Assembly: GCA_050732935.1 (NCBI GenBank)
Contig: JBOHRW010000224.1
Location: forward strand, 1-64,000
DNA length: 64,000 nucleotides
Direction of reading: 5' to 3'
From: DASRVA01 sp050732935
GTDB lineage: Bacteria > Gemmatimonadota > Gemmatimonadetes > JACCXV01 > JAHWKZ01
The first letter of the stretch is position 1. Each line of letters opens with the position of its first letter. Below, in pieces: positions 16,399 to 25,640 of this stretch. Position numbers and translations under genes: made by a program. The notes beneath the pieces were generated by a model. That model worked only from the letters and a program-made list of their open reading frames with translations. It ran no database searches and had not been told where the DNA came from.

Positions 16399-19167
16399 TC
16401 ATCGCGCCGCCGGTTCCTCCGCGACCGCATTGCCCTCCGGATCGAGCACTCGGATCGGCCCCCAGCCCAGCTCGCGGATACCGGGCTCGATCTTCTCGCG
16501 GTCGCCCACCACGACCCAGACGAGGTCGTCGGGATGGACCGTGGCATCGGCGATCGCCGACACCTGGGCGAGCGAGAGGCTCCGCACCTTGTCGGCGTAG
16601 GTCTCGTAGTAATCCAGACCCAGGCCGAAGCGGACGATCTCGGCGAGCGCATCGGCGACCTCGGCGGAGGTCTCCCATAGCCCCGGCAGCCTCAGGGTCT
16701 GCCGCGCCTGGGCCTTCTCGATCTCCTCGTCGGTGATCGGGATCTCGCCCCGGATCCCGCGGAGCTCCTTGGCGATCTCGATCATCGATTCCTTCGTCTT
16801 GTCGGTCTGGACGGGAGCGTACGCCATGAAGGGCCGCGGCCCGGCGGCGTCGAAGACGAGCGTGCGCGCCCCGTACGACCAGTGCTTGCCCTCGCGCAGG
16901 TTCATGTTGATGCGTGACGTGAAGGAACCACCGAGGATCAGGTTCATCGTCTCGAACGCGATCTCGTCGGGGTTGGCCTTGGGCGGCGCGAGATCGGCGG
17001 CGAAGATCACGGTCTGCTCGGCTCCGGGGCGGTCGAGGAGGTAGATCGCCGGATCGGCATCGAGCTCGACGGGGCCGATCTCCTTCGTCGGGACCTCCGC
17101 TTGGGGCCAGCCACCGAGCGAGCTCTCGAGCCGGGGCCGGAGCTCGTCCAGCGTGACATCACCAACGATGATCAGGGTTGCGTTGCCGGGCCTGAACCAG
17201 GTCTCGTGCCAGCGGGCGAGATTCTCCCGCGTCATCGCCTCGACCGACGCGATCGTTCCGCTACCGGTCAGCGGCTGCTCGTAGGCGTGCCCTTCGGGGT
17301 AGAGAAGGGCCGGGAGGATCCGGAGACCCATGGCGACCGGCTGGACCATCTCGCGCCGGATCCCGGCCACGGTCTGCGCCTTGAGGCGCTCGAAGTCGGC
17401 GACCGGGAAGGCCGGGTTCAGGACGACGTCGGCATAGAGATCGAGCGACGCGTCCAGGTTCTCGCGAAGCGCGCTCATCGTCACCGTAGAGGTGTCGAGA
17501 TCCGAGCTGGTGAAGAGCTCGGCCCCCAGCCGATCGAGCTCGGCCGAGATCTCGAGCGCGTCCCGGGTCTCGGTCCCCTCGTCGAGCATCTCCATCGCCA
17601 GATTGGCCGTGCCGGGGGCGGCTCCCTGGTCGGAGGCCGTGCCCGCGTCGAGCTGGAGCTCGAAGCGGACCAGAGGCAGCTCGTGGCGCTCGACGAGCAA
17701 GATCTCCAGCCCGCTCCCGAGCGTGGCCTGCGCCACATCCGGGAACACCGCGGCCGGGATCGAGTCCGGATAGGGGAGGCCGGACCGGTCGACGTCCGAG
17801 GGAGCCGTCGCATACTCGGGGAAGGGATGCACCTCGAGGATATAGACCCCGTCGGACAGCCATTCGCGGGCCGCCTCGTGGACATCCTGGGTCGTGGCGC
17901 CTGCGCGCCGCGCGAGGACCGTCTTGTAGGCATCGGGGCTGCCGCCGTAAACCTCGCTCCGGGCGAGGATGTCGCTCTTGCCGCCGAAGCCGCCGATCCG
18001 CTCGATGCCGCGCAGGAAATCGGCGCGGAGCTCGGTCTGGATCCGCGCGAGTTCCTCTTCGTTCGGTCCCTCGGAGAGAAATCGCGCCAGTTCCTCGTCG
18101 ATCGCGGCCTCGATCGCCGCCAGGTCCTGGCCCGGTTTTGCCGTTGCCTGGATCCGGAACTGGCCCCCGATCTCGCGTCCGATCACGAACGCGTTCACAT
18201 CGGTCGCGATCCGATCGTCGTAGACCAGTCGCTTGTAGAGCCGGGACGTCTTGCCGGTGGAGAGGACTCCGGCCGCCAGGTCCAGGTAATCGTGAGCGGC
18301 GGCGCCGATCGGGGGCACGTTCCACGTCTTGTAGATCCTGGCCTGCGGCACCCGGTCCTGGACCCGCTGCCGGTGGGTGTCCTCCATCTTCGCGATCCAC
18401 ACATCCTGCTCGGCGATGGGCGGTCCCGAGGGGATCCAGCCGAAGTAGCGCTCGACCTTCTGCCGGACCGCTTCGGCTTCGACATCACCGGCGATCGCGA
18501 TCACCGCGTTCGCCGCGCCGTAGTAGGTCTGGAACCATTCCTGGACGTCCTCCAGAGAGGCCGCGTCCAGGTCCTCCATCGAGCCGATCGTCGTCCACGA
18601 GTAGGGATGACCTTCCGGATAGGTGTTCTCGGTCAGGAGCTGGCGGGTCACCCCGTAGGGCTGATTCTCGCCCTGGCGTTTCTCGTTCTGTACGACGCCT
18701 CGCTGCTCGTCCAGCTTCTCCTGATCGATGGCCGGCAGCATGTTCCCCATGCGGTCCGACTCCATCCAGAGCGCGAGGTCGAGCGCGGGTGTGGGGACGT
18801 TCTGGAAGTAGTTCGTGCGGTCGGGATTCGTCGTGCCGTTCATGTCGGTCGCGCCGACCCGCTCGAAGGGCTGGAAGTAGTCGTCGTCGAAGTGCTCGCT
18901 TCCGTTGAACATGAGGTGCTCGAAGAGATGGGCGAAGCCGGTCTTCCCCGGCTTCTCGTTCTTCGAGCCCACGTGATACCAGACGTTCACCGCCGCGATG
19001 GGCGCCTTGTGGTCCTCGTGGACGATGAGCGTAAGGCCGTTGTCGAGGACGAACTTCTGGTACGGGATGTCGATGGCCTCCGTCTCCTCCTGGGCGAGCC
19101 CCGCGCGGGGGCCGGAGGCAAACGCCAGAAGCGACAGAAGCGGGAGAACGAGGGTTCGCGCTCGCAT
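16399..19167 (-). CDS. M16 family zinc peptidase (two-lobed, secreted)
   Basis: The 922-residue protein has a signal peptide ending near GPRAGLAQ and two M16 halves in one chain. The N-terminal half carries the inverted zinc motif HLFEHLMF (near residue 79), with the distal Glu expected in a segment such as KLDEQRGVVQNEKRQ. The C-terminal half (from about 470) has no HxxEH, as usual for the inactive partner lobe. Such enzymes degrade peptides in the periplasm, similar to PqqL or processing peptidases. The ATG at 19167 is preferred over the longer open frame because it starts the signal peptide and has GGAG about 7 bases before it. The amidase gene lies upstream on the same strand, 128 bases away. 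Confidence 0.92.
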   Translation of the reverse strand: MRARTLVLPLLSLLAFASGPRAGLAQEETEAIDIPYQKFVLDNGLTLIVHEDHKAPIAAVNVWYHVGSKNEKPGKTGFAHLFEHLMFNGSEHFDDDYFQPFERVGATDMNGTTNPDRTNYFQNVPTPALDLALWMESDRMGNMLPAIDQEKLDEQRGVVQNEKRQGENQPYGVTRQLLTENTYPEGHPYSWTTIGSMEDLDAASLEDVQEWFQTYYGAANAVIAIAGDVEAEAVRQKVERYFGWIPSGPPIAEQDVWIAKMEDTHRQRVQDRVPQARIYKTWNVPPIGAAAHDYLDLAAGVLSTGKTSRLYKRLVYDDRIATDVNAFVIGREIGGQFRIQATAKPGQDLAAIEAAIDEELARFLSEGPNEEELARIQTELRADFLRGIERIGGFGGKSDILARSEVYGGSPDAYKTVLARRAGATTQDVHEAAREWLSDGVYILEVHPFPEYATAPSDVDRSGLPYPDSIPAAVFPDVAQATLGSGLEILLVERHELPLVRFELQLDAGTASDQGAAPGTANLAMEMLDEGTETRDALEISAELDRLGAELFTSSDLDTSTVTMSALRENLDASLDLYADVVLNPAFPVADFERLKAQTVAGIRREMVQPVAMGLRILPALLYPEGHAYEQPLTGSGTIASVEAMTRENLARWHETWFRPGNATLIIVGDVTLDELRPRLESSLGGWPQAEVPTKEIGPVELDADPAIYLLDRPGAEQTVIFAADLAPPKANPDEIAFETMNLILGGSFTSRINMNLREGKHWSYGARTLVFDAAGPRPFMAYAPVQTDKTKESMIEIAKELRGIRGEIPITDEEIEKAQARQTLRLPGLWETSAEVADALAEIVRFGLGLDYYETYADKVRSLSLAQVSAIADATVHPDDLVWVVVGDREKIEPGIRELGWGPIRVLDPEGNAVAEEPAAR

Positions 19168-19295
19168 GGCAGACTCCGGTCCAGAGTTCCGATCCGATTG
19201 CGTGGAGGAGGGGAAGCCCAAGTTATAGCTCAGGATTCCATCGACCACCGCTCGGGTCCAGCCGTTCGCCGCTCCAGGAGCTGGCTTCGCCGCAA

Positions 19296-20621
19296 TCAGG
19301 CGGTCGAAGCCAGGGCCGCGATGCGGAGCGCCAGCTCTTCTTCGTCCGGCCGGGTCGCGACCATGAAGCCGATCGACAGCCGGCCTGCCGTACGCCGGCA
19401 TGGAACGCTGGCCGCCGGGCAGCCGAGGAAGTTGAAGACCTGCGTGTTCCGGAGGACTCGCGCGTTGGCGTCGAGGTAAGCCTCGTCCGAGGCGAGGTCG
19501 GCGATCCGGGGCGGGAGGATGGCGACCGTCGGCGCGACGATCGCGTCGTAGCCTCCGGCGAGCTCCTCGAAATCGCCGCGGATTCGCTCGCGGCCTTCGA
19601 CCAGCCGCGCGTAATCGTCCGGCGTCCGGTCCCGATACCGCAGGATCCGCGTCGAGACACGCGGATCCATGCCCCCCTCGTCCCGCTCGAGAAGCTGGCG
19701 GTGGAGGGAGAAGCCCTCGATCCCGGCGAACGTCCCGTGCCGTTCATAGAGCACGGAGATCTCGTCGAGGAGCGGCACGTTGCGGCGCTCGATCCGGTGA
19801 CCGGCGGCCTGAAGCCGGTCCCAGGCGACCTCGAATCCCCGCTCGACCTCGGGATCCACGTCCCGCAGCAGCTGGGTCGGGGCGAGGAGCGAGAGGTGGC
19901 CGAGCGGCGCGCCCGGAAACGGCATGGGCGGCAAGTCGGCCAGGCCGCGCCACAGATGCCACGCGTCGGGGACCGTCCGGGCCAGCGGGCCCAGCGTGTC
20001 GAGCGTGGGGGAGAGCGGCACACAGCCTTCCATCGGAATCGCCCCGTCGGTCGTCTTCAAGCCCACGATCCCGTTGAAGGCGGCCGGAATCCGCACCGAG
20101 CCCCCGGTGTCGGATCCGATCGCGGCGCACGCCAGGCCCGCCGCCACCGCAACCCCCGAGCCGGACGACGATCCGCCGGGAACGCGCTGGGAATCCAGCG
20201 CGCAACCGGGTGTCCCGAAGTGCGGGTTGGTCCCGATCCCGCCGAACGCGAGCTCGGTCATGCCGGTCTTGCCGAGGAAGACCACCCCGGCGGCGTCGAG
20301 GCGCCGGGCGGCCGGGCAGTCCGCCGGAGCGGCAGTTCCTTCGGCCAGCACCGCGGACCCCGCGGCCGTAACCTCGCCCGCCGTGTCCATCAGGTCCTTC
20401 AGCGCGATCGGGACGCCCTGGAGCGGCCCGCGGTCGACGCCTGCGGCGAAGTCCGCCTCCGCACGCTCGGCCTGATGGCGCGCCCGCCGGGCGGTGACGG
20501 CGCGATAGACGGGGCCGACGTCGATCCGGTCGAGGTAGGCCTCCACGACCTCGGTCGGGCGGAGGCTTCCGTCGCGGTAGGCGGCGGCCAGCGCGGTCAG
20601 GGTCAGCGCGGTCGGATTCAT
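19296..20621 (-). CDS. Amidase signature family enzyme
   Basis: The 441-residue enzyme has the Ser-cisSer-Lys catalytic set of the amidase signature family. The Lys is in PIALKDLMDTAGEVTAAGSA, the Ser-rich loop is GGSSSGSGVAVAAGLA, and the nucleophile region is GSDTGGSVRIPAAFNGIVGL. It hydrolyses amides to acid and ammonia. It is unlikely to be GatA because no gatB/gatC genes are nearby and the C-terminus (GCPAASVPC, then GRLSIGFMVA) is of the general amidase kind. ATG 20621 is chosen over ATG 20654, which adds 11 residues without a better ribosome site. The coding sequence ends 128 bases before the M16 gene and may share its transcript. Confidence 0.87.
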   Translation of the reverse strand: MNPTALTLTALAAAYRDGSLRPTEVVEAYLDRIDVGPVYRAVTARRARHQAERAEADFAAGVDRGPLQGVPIALKDLMDTAGEVTAAGSAVLAEGTAAPADCPAARRLDAAGVVFLGKTGMTELAFGGIGTNPHFGTPGCALDSQRVPGGSSSGSGVAVAAGLACAAIGSDTGGSVRIPAAFNGIVGLKTTDGAIPMEGCVPLSPTLDTLGPLARTVPDAWHLWRGLADLPPMPFPGAPLGHLSLLAPTQLLRDVDPEVERGFEVAWDRLQAAGHRIERRNVPLLDEISVLYERHGTFAGIEGFSLHRQLLERDEGGMDPRVSTRILRYRDRTPDDYARLVEGRERIRGDFEELAGGYDAIVAPTVAILPPRIADLASDEAYLDANARVLRNTQVFNFLGCPAASVPCRRTAGRLSIGFMVATRPDEEELALRIAALASTA

Positions 20622-20747
20622 GGGGCCATGGGGCGAATCCACGGCTGCCTGCACTAGCGGTGCGCCACTTTGACGTTGACGTTACGCGGCATTTTTCTCA
20701 GCTTTCGGTCAGCCCCATTCGCTTGTTTCCAACTGGAGGAGGAGCGG

Positions 20748-21316
20748 ATGGAAAAGAAGTACGTGGTGGGTCTGACCGAGGCTGAGCTGTCGAAGATGTT
20801 GGCTCTGATCCGGGCTGGGAAGGTGGGCGCGCGTAGGCTGAACCGCGGGCACATCCTGCTGTTGGCCGATGATGGGCAAACCGACGCCGAGATCGCCGGT
20901 GCCCTGCACGTGGGGGCTTCCATGGTTGAGCGCACGCGTCGCCGGTTTTGTGGAGGGGGGCCTGGAGCGGGCCTTGAACGAGCGTCCTCCTCCAGGGGCG
21001 GCTCGCAAGCTTGGCCCCCAGCAGGAGGCGTACCTGGTGGCGCTGGCGTGCAGCGACCCGCCCGAGGTGCGCACCTGCTGGACGATGCAACTGTTGGCGG
21101 ATCGTCTGGTGGAACTCGGCAAGGTCGACTCGATTTGTGATGAGACGGTTCGCCGCGTTCTAAAAAAACGACACCAAGCCGTGGCAGAAGCAACATTGGT
21201 TGATCCCGACGGTCGACTGGGCGTTCGTGGCGGCGATGGAAGAAGCGCTGGAGCTGTATGCCGAGCCCTACGATCATGCCGCGGAAACAGCGCAGCTTGG
21301 CAGCGTGGCGGGGTGA
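20748..21316 (+). pseudogene. IS630-family transposase remnant
   Basis: The start (MEKKYVVGLTEAELSKMLAL) and the helix-turn-helix region (GQTDAEIAGALHVGASMVER) match IS630-type transposases. The sequence runs through three frames. A single-base gain in the T4 run at 20946-20949 moves it to the frame with FVEGGLERALNERPPPGA. A second gain in the A7 run at 21162-21168 moves it to NDTKPWQKQHWLIPTVDWAF. Homology stops after ELYAEPYD (about 21276), just before the catalytic DDE part, and an unrelated tail ends at TGA 21314-21316. It is therefore inactive. A good Shine-Dalgarno (GGAGGAGCGG) still precedes the ATG. It marks the left side of an accessory patch. Confidence 0.82.
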
Positions 21317-21880
21317 GCCGGCTTGAGTGCTAGCTCCTCAAATCCGACGGTCGAGCTCGTGGCGCTGTCCGAGCTTGTTACTCCAGAAAGAGCCAGGTAC
21401 TCGCCGACCACCGGGCACTCGGCCAACAAGCGCCGAGTCCAGCGCTCGATCACGTAGTCTACACCACCCGTCTCGTAGCACTCCCCGTACCTCGCCTGTG
21501 CGCGAAACCAGTCGAAGTAGTGGCGCAGGATCACAGGTCGTTGCCAAGAAGCTTGACCAGCGTCGGCGACGGAGTTCCCTCTCCAAGATCGCCACCATCA
21601 TCGTGTTCTTGGTGCACTATGCATCTCCACCTAGATCTTGACTCGACACGCAATCGACGATGGTGCTGGTCACCGAGGGTCGACTGGCGCCGCTTTCGCG
21701 GGCGCGGCATGAGCGGTCCCCAGCCGCACTCGTTGGGCTCGACCAAGCGCCGCTGGTCGATCACGCAGGCCGATCAAAAACCCACAGTCGACGCGGCGTG
21801 AAGCCATGGGCATCCGCCCCGATGAGTGCAGCGCTTTGACGCCGTGAGGCGGGCCAGCGAGCGATTGCCCACGACTGGAC
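21317..21880. other. Gene-poor mosaic region between IS remnants
   Basis: No intact gene is supported here. A minus-strand frame at about 21364-21534 (starting MILRHYFDWFRAQARYGECY, then VIERWTRRLLAECPVVGEYL) reads like a protein fragment but runs into the reverse strand of the IS630 remnant and was not identified. Base composition is lower in GC than the flanks. The stretch is most simply explained as rearranged insertion-sequence debris. Confidence 0.4.
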
Positions 21881-21980
21881 GGGCTCCACAGGCTGTTCCG
21901 ACGCCTGGAGGAGCGCGGAACAGCAAGTCGCCGCCGTCGCCGTGGTCGGCGAGCTGGCTGGCTTCTTGTTGCCGTCATGA
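21881..21980 (+). mobile_element. IS110-like transposase C-terminal remnant
   Basis: GLHRLFRRLEERG (21881-21919) and, after a frame change, QQVAAVAVVGELAGFLLPS resemble the C-terminal tail of IS110/IS116-type transposases, where an RLxRR stretch is followed by VAVARELAGFLWA. Only about 33 residues remain and they lie in two frames, so it is debris. The likeness is judged by eye. Confidence 0.4.
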
Positions 21981-22085
21981 ATGAACCTGATGGAGCCGGC
22001 TCACCAGCAACCGTTACATCACGGAGCCTGAGATCGATCGACGAACATGATGTAGCCCGAGCACGAGAAGGAGGAAGCTTCCATA

Positions 22086-23618
22086 TCAGTACAGCATCAA
22101 ATTTCCGCCCACAGGCTCAAACTCCTCATCGAGGACGATCGTAAACCGTGGGCCAGTAAAAGTGGGTGTATTTGGATAACGTGTAACGATATACAGGTCG
22201 GCAAGCTTGAAGAAGGCCAACGCGTACAAGTCTGAAGGTGGAACCACCCTGACCCTTCTCCATAATTGGTCGCACACCGCGTCGTCATCGATCAGGGTCA
22301 GCAAGCTCGGATCGGGGTTCGTGAGGCCTGCCTCGGCGCGCCATTCGACGATGAATGGCTCCGAACTCGTCAGGATCGAAACCAACGTGCTCCGGTTATC
22401 ATGCGGATCCGTGGTGCACGCGACCGCCGGCAGGGGATGCGTCGTCGCGCACGACTCGTTGGAACGGGATTCGCCCTCCTGGTTGAACGCCACGACACGG
22501 TAGCAGTATTCTCGATCCGGAAGGAGCTGGACCGAGTCGGCATAGGCGGTCGTATTGGGCGGGACCTGGGTGAAGAGGGAGTCGGCCGTCTGCCCTTCGC
22601 GGCGCTCGATACGGTAGCCCTCCTCGTTCGCCGCGTTGTCGTTCCAGGCGAGGTCGATCCTGTGATAGCTCACCGCCGTCGCCGTCAGCTCGGTCGGCGC
22701 AGGAGGTCCAGCCAGTCCGTATTTCGCGAGCAGATAGTCTTCCGTCGCCTCCATGTCCGCATCGCTCAGACTACCAGTGTAGTAAATGAGCTCGGCGATA
22801 TCCCCCTTGAACGGGTAAACCCCGTTCTGGCGCCCCCCGATCGCCGCCTGGCTGGGCGCCGTCCCGGTGCCCGCGTAGCCCGTGTCGTTGAGGTGGTACG
22901 CTTTGTCGGCCCGGATCTGCAGGTGTTCGAACGCCTCCCGCCGCCAGGTCAGGACGTGCCACGTACCGGGAGACAGGACCAGGTCGGAATTGTGGACTCC
23001 GTCATGGCTGCTGCCGTAGGCGAGCCAGTTGCCGTCGGCGTCACCGCGGCGGGCGAACAGATCGAGGTTGTTGCTGATCGCGCTGGAGCCGATCACGTCA
23101 TGACCACCGGCGCCAGGACTGGCGTCCAGCCGCACCACGGCGAAGACCGTGAAATGGCTGGTCAGGCCCCAGACGCCGGATTGCCCCGGCGACACGAGCC
23201 GGTCGTCCACCCCGTCGAAGCGCACGACGGGTCGGCCACCGACGACGGAGGTCTTGTAGACGGGTTGGAAGGAAGCGCTGGGCTGGGCGGCGTCCTGGTT
23301 GTCGGGACCGGAATCGTCCCAGGCGCTGACCGGGTCGCCGTCGTCAGGGGCCACGATGGCGTCGGCCTTGAACCAAGCGATGTACCCGGAAGCCGGCTCG
23401 GTTTGGATTGCAGCCTGTACTGAAGAACCCTTAGCAACCGTGATCTCATGCTCGGCCCGTGTAGCATCCAGCGCTCGCATGTCCGGCCATGGTGAAACCT
23501 GCTTGCCCGCCCACAGGAATAGGAGAGCCGAACAAGACATTACAACGGGCTTGTTAGCAAGCCTCAAGGTGCCCACGATGAATGCATGAGATTTCTCAGC
23601 ACGAATCCGCTGCTCCAA
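22086..23618 (-). CDS. LamG/ConA-like lectin domain and fibronectin type III protein
   Basis: The product is up to 510 residues. After a hydrophobic N-terminal stretch (MSCSALLFLWAG), about residues 75-300 form a concanavalin-type beta-jelly-roll (GYIAWFKADAIVAPDDGDPV, VVRFDGVDDRLVSP, KGDIAELIYYTGSLSDADME). A fibronectin III domain follows (LTATAVSYHRIDLAWNDNA to EYCYRVVAFNQEGES), then a C-terminal domain of about 110 residues that was not recognised. Such proteins are usually exported and bind glycans or surfaces. TTG 23618 begins the frame; ATG 23540 is an alternative nearer the hydrophobic stretch. It lies 28 bases after the JAB-like gene and probably shares its transcript. Composition is lower in GC than the neighbours. 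Confidence 0.75.
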   Translation of the reverse strand: MEQRIRAEKSHAFIVGTLRLANKPVVMSCSALLFLWAGKQVSPWPDMRALDATRAEHEITVAKGSSVQAAIQTEPASGYIAWFKADAIVAPDDGDPVSAWDDSGPDNQDAAQPSASFQPVYKTSVVGGRPVVRFDGVDDRLVSPGQSGVWGLTSHFTVFAVVRLDASPGAGGHDVIGSSAISNNLDLFARRGDADGNWLAYGSSHDGVHNSDLVLSPGTWHVLTWRREAFEHLQIRADKAYHLNDTGYAGTGTAPSQAAIGGRQNGVYPFKGDIAELIYYTGSLSDADMEATEDYLLAKYGLAGPPAPTELTATAVSYHRIDLAWNDNAANEEGYRIERREGQTADSLFTQVPPNTTAYADSVQLLPDREYCYRVVAFNQEGESRSNESCATTHPLPAVACTTDPHDNRSTLVSILTSSEPFIVEWRAEAGLTNPDPSLLTLIDDDAVCDQLWRRVRVVPPSDLYALAFFKLADLYIVTRYPNTPTFTGPRFTIVLDEEFEPVGGNLMLY

Positions 23619-23646
23619 AAAGAAAAGACGACAGCCCTATGCCTCT

Positions 23647-24372
23647 TCACTCGAGTAAACAACTGTCGTAAAAACCAAACTGAACCTGTGGCGGCTCAAA
23701 CTCCATGATGCCACCGTCCTCATAAATGACATAGTCGAAACGAATCCCATACTCGCTTCTGAAGTAGTTCGCAACCTGGATATCGCCCCCCTGGTCTCCA
23801 AAAGTGCTTAACGCTCGGCTACGTGGCTTCGAAGAAACATCAGGAGCATCGCCGCATATACCATCATACCACCCGGTCTCCCACGGATGCGTGTGAACCA
23901 TGGCCACAATTCCGGCCGGAGGAGGTTCGTGCCACTTCGTGCCACACATGTAGGGGCGGGGCTCTGCTCCCTCTTCCACGAGATCATAGGCGTCCTTGCC
24001 CGTCTCGACGATCCATGCCCCTCGCTCGGTCGTGCCTGAGGGGTCCTGACCGGGAGCTACCGGCTTGGACCGTTCCCACAAGTCTCGTAGTTGGTCCCGA
24101 AAAGCAATATGTCCAAACCAGGGCCGATTCGGGCACGGCAGCGTCACGATTGTAAATGTCGTGTCGGGACCCGTGACATCCCCGACGACATCCAGAATCT
24201 TAAAGAACAGCGGCTCCTCCCCTTCGACACCGGTCGTCTGATACGGAATCCGAACCTTGAAGCTGTCAGATAGAACTACCGACAAGAACCACGGAGCATG
24301 AGGGGGAGACGGCTCGGACTCCGGATCGGCGAAGTGGAAGTTGAACAGCTCAGGCCGTTCTCCCGCCAGCAC
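23647..24372 (-). CDS. JAB/MPN-like (DUF4329-type) protein
   Basis: About 241 residues from a proposed GTG at 24372. The C-terminal half resembles JAB1/MPN-fold metalloenzymes: an upstream Glu-bearing strand (GAWIVETGKDAYDLVEEG), the histidine motif MVHTHPWETGW and a later Ser/Asp pair (RALSTFGDQGGDIQVAN). JAB-type domains cleave isopeptide bonds or occur as secreted effector/toxin domains (DUF4329). Which applies here is unknown. The first 100 residues were not recognised. The start overlaps the 3' end of the M48 gene by 97 bases in another frame, and no Shine-Dalgarno supports it. The LamG-FN3 gene follows directly. Confidence 0.6.
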   Translation of the reverse strand: MLAGERPELFNFHFADPESEPSPPHAPWFLSVVLSDSFKVRIPYQTTGVEGEEPLFFKILDVVGDVTGPDTTFTIVTLPCPNRPWFGHIAFRDQLRDLWERSKPVAPGQDPSGTTERGAWIVETGKDAYDLVEEGAEPRPYMCGTKWHEPPPAGIVAMVHTHPWETGWYDGICGDAPDVSSKPRSRALSTFGDQGGDIQVANYFRSEYGIRFDYVIYEDGGIMEFEPPQVQFGFYDSCLLE

Positions 24373-25640
24373 TCGGACATGCCGATCCGCTCCAGGACGG
24401 GGGGATGGGTGTAGAACCAGCGGACGATCCAGCCGGGTGGCGTCAAGGGCGACAGATTGGAGCACGCGAGTCGGCGCGTGACCCGGGCGAAGGTGTCGGG
24501 GTCGCGGGAGAGCTCCAGCGCGATCCAGTCCGCCTCGGCCTCCATCCGGCGGGAGATCGCCCCCTCGATCGGGCTGGCGAGGAAGAGAAGGATCGAGACG
24601 GCGAGCCAGAGGAGCGGCAGCCCGGCCGGATCGCCGGGGCCCGCCAGGCGCGAATTGCGACGGGCCTGCCACCGGGCGACGCCGGTGAGCAGCCAGGCCC
24701 CGGCGAAGATCCCCGGGATCGCCAAGAGGAGCCCCGTCCGGACGTGTCGCTCGCCGGCGTGCCCCAGCTCGTGGGCGACGACCAGGAGGATCTCCTCCCG
24801 GGGTGCCTCTACCAGAAGGTTGTCGTAGAGCACCACCTGGCGCGTGGCCCCGAGGCCGGCCACGTAGGCGTTGAGCCGCCGCGTGCGCCGGCTCGCGTCC
24901 ACGACACGGACGCGCTCGATCTCGAGCCCGGCGCGCTCGCCCATGGCGACGATCTCGCGCTCGAGCTCGCGATCGTCGAGCGGCCGGAAGTCGGCGAAGA
25001 GGGGGTCGATCAGGACGGGAGCGACGGTCGTGCCGGCGACGGCCATCAGCGTCCCCCCCGCGGCCGCCGCCACCCAGCCCCACCGTGGCCAGCGCCGGAG
25101 GCAGCCCAGGAAGCCCGCCGCCGCCAGCCCATAGACCACGATCCAGAACCCCTGCCGGCGGGCCGTGTCGAGCAGCCACGCCCCCGCCGAGCGGGTCGAG
25201 AGTCCGAAGCGGTGCTCCACCAGGAACCCGCTCGTCCAGGCGACCGGCAGCGCCACGAAGACGAGCGCGGCGAGGAGGAGAACGGCGGTGAGGAACGACG
25301 AGGGCAGCGGTCGACCGCGACCGATCCTTCTCCCGAGTCGGGACAGGGGCACGCCGCCCGCCAGGACGAGCAGCCCCGCCAGAAAGCCCCAGCGCAGCAG
25401 CGTCCCGGTCGCCCAGAGGGAGTACTTGATCTCCGCGTACTCCGCCGCGAGACGTCGGTGGGCGGGATCGAAGACGGACGCCGGATCGACCGGCATGGTG
25501 CGGGGGTCGGGGCCGCCCAGAGCGACGGCGATCCCCGCCGCGACCGCGACGAGCGCGAGACCCGCCCACGGCCCGGGAGGCCGTGCTCGCCACCATGGCG
25601 TGGAAGCGGAATGGGGTCCCTCAGCGGCCCCGCGCTTCAC
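24276..25640 (-). CDS. M48 family zinc metallopeptidase (Ste24-like)
   Basis: The 454-residue membrane protein has several hydrophobic helices in the N-terminal half, the zinc motif VVAHELGHAGERH (near residue 287) and a distal Glu in RRMEAEADWIALELSRDP. The THPPVLERI segment normally closes Ste24/CAAX-type peptidases. The last 30 residues after ERIGMSECWRENG look unrelated to the family and overlap the JAB-like gene, which may reflect a recombination point or stop loss. GTG 25640 overlaps the end of pcm by 20 bases. It belongs to the minus-strand run PBP1B-TPR-pcm-M48. Confidence 0.9.
   Translation of the reverse strand: MKRGAAEGPHSASTPWWRARPPGPWAGLALVAVAAGIAVALGGPDPRTMPVDPASVFDPAHRRLAAEYAEIKYSLWATGTLLRWGFLAGLLVLAGGVPLSRLGRRIGRGRPLPSSFLTAVLLLAALVFVALPVAWTSGFLVEHRFGLSTRSAGAWLLDTARRQGFWIVVYGLAAAGFLGCLRRWPRWGWVAAAAGGTLMAVAGTTVAPVLIDPLFADFRPLDDRELEREIVAMGERAGLEIERVRVVDASRRTRRLNAYVAGLGATRQVVLYDNLLVEAPREEILLVVAHELGHAGERHVRTGLLLAIPGIFAGAWLLTGVARWQARRNSRLAGPGDPAGLPLLWLAVSILLFLASPIEGAISRRMEAEADWIALELSRDPDTFARVTRRLACSNLSPLTPPGWIVRWFYTHPPVLERIGMSECWRENGLSCSTSTSPIRSPSRLPLMLRGSCR

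Noticed and set aside
17101..19479. A 792-residue open frame on the plus strand opposite the M16 peptidase gene.
   Set aside because: High-GC shadow of the M16 gene with Arg/Gly/Asp/Leu-biased composition and no recognisable domain.
21160..21178. Programmed -1 frameshift at the A7 run of the IS630 remnant.
   Set aside because: A -1 shift does not restore the conserved NDTKPWQ reading. A +1 shift or a one-base deletion is needed, and the element is already broken upstream.
21274..21534. An 86-residue minus-strand frame in the IS region.
   Set aside because: Its 3' part is the reverse of the IS630 remnant and its 5' part has no recognised relative; kept only as a note in the mosaic region.
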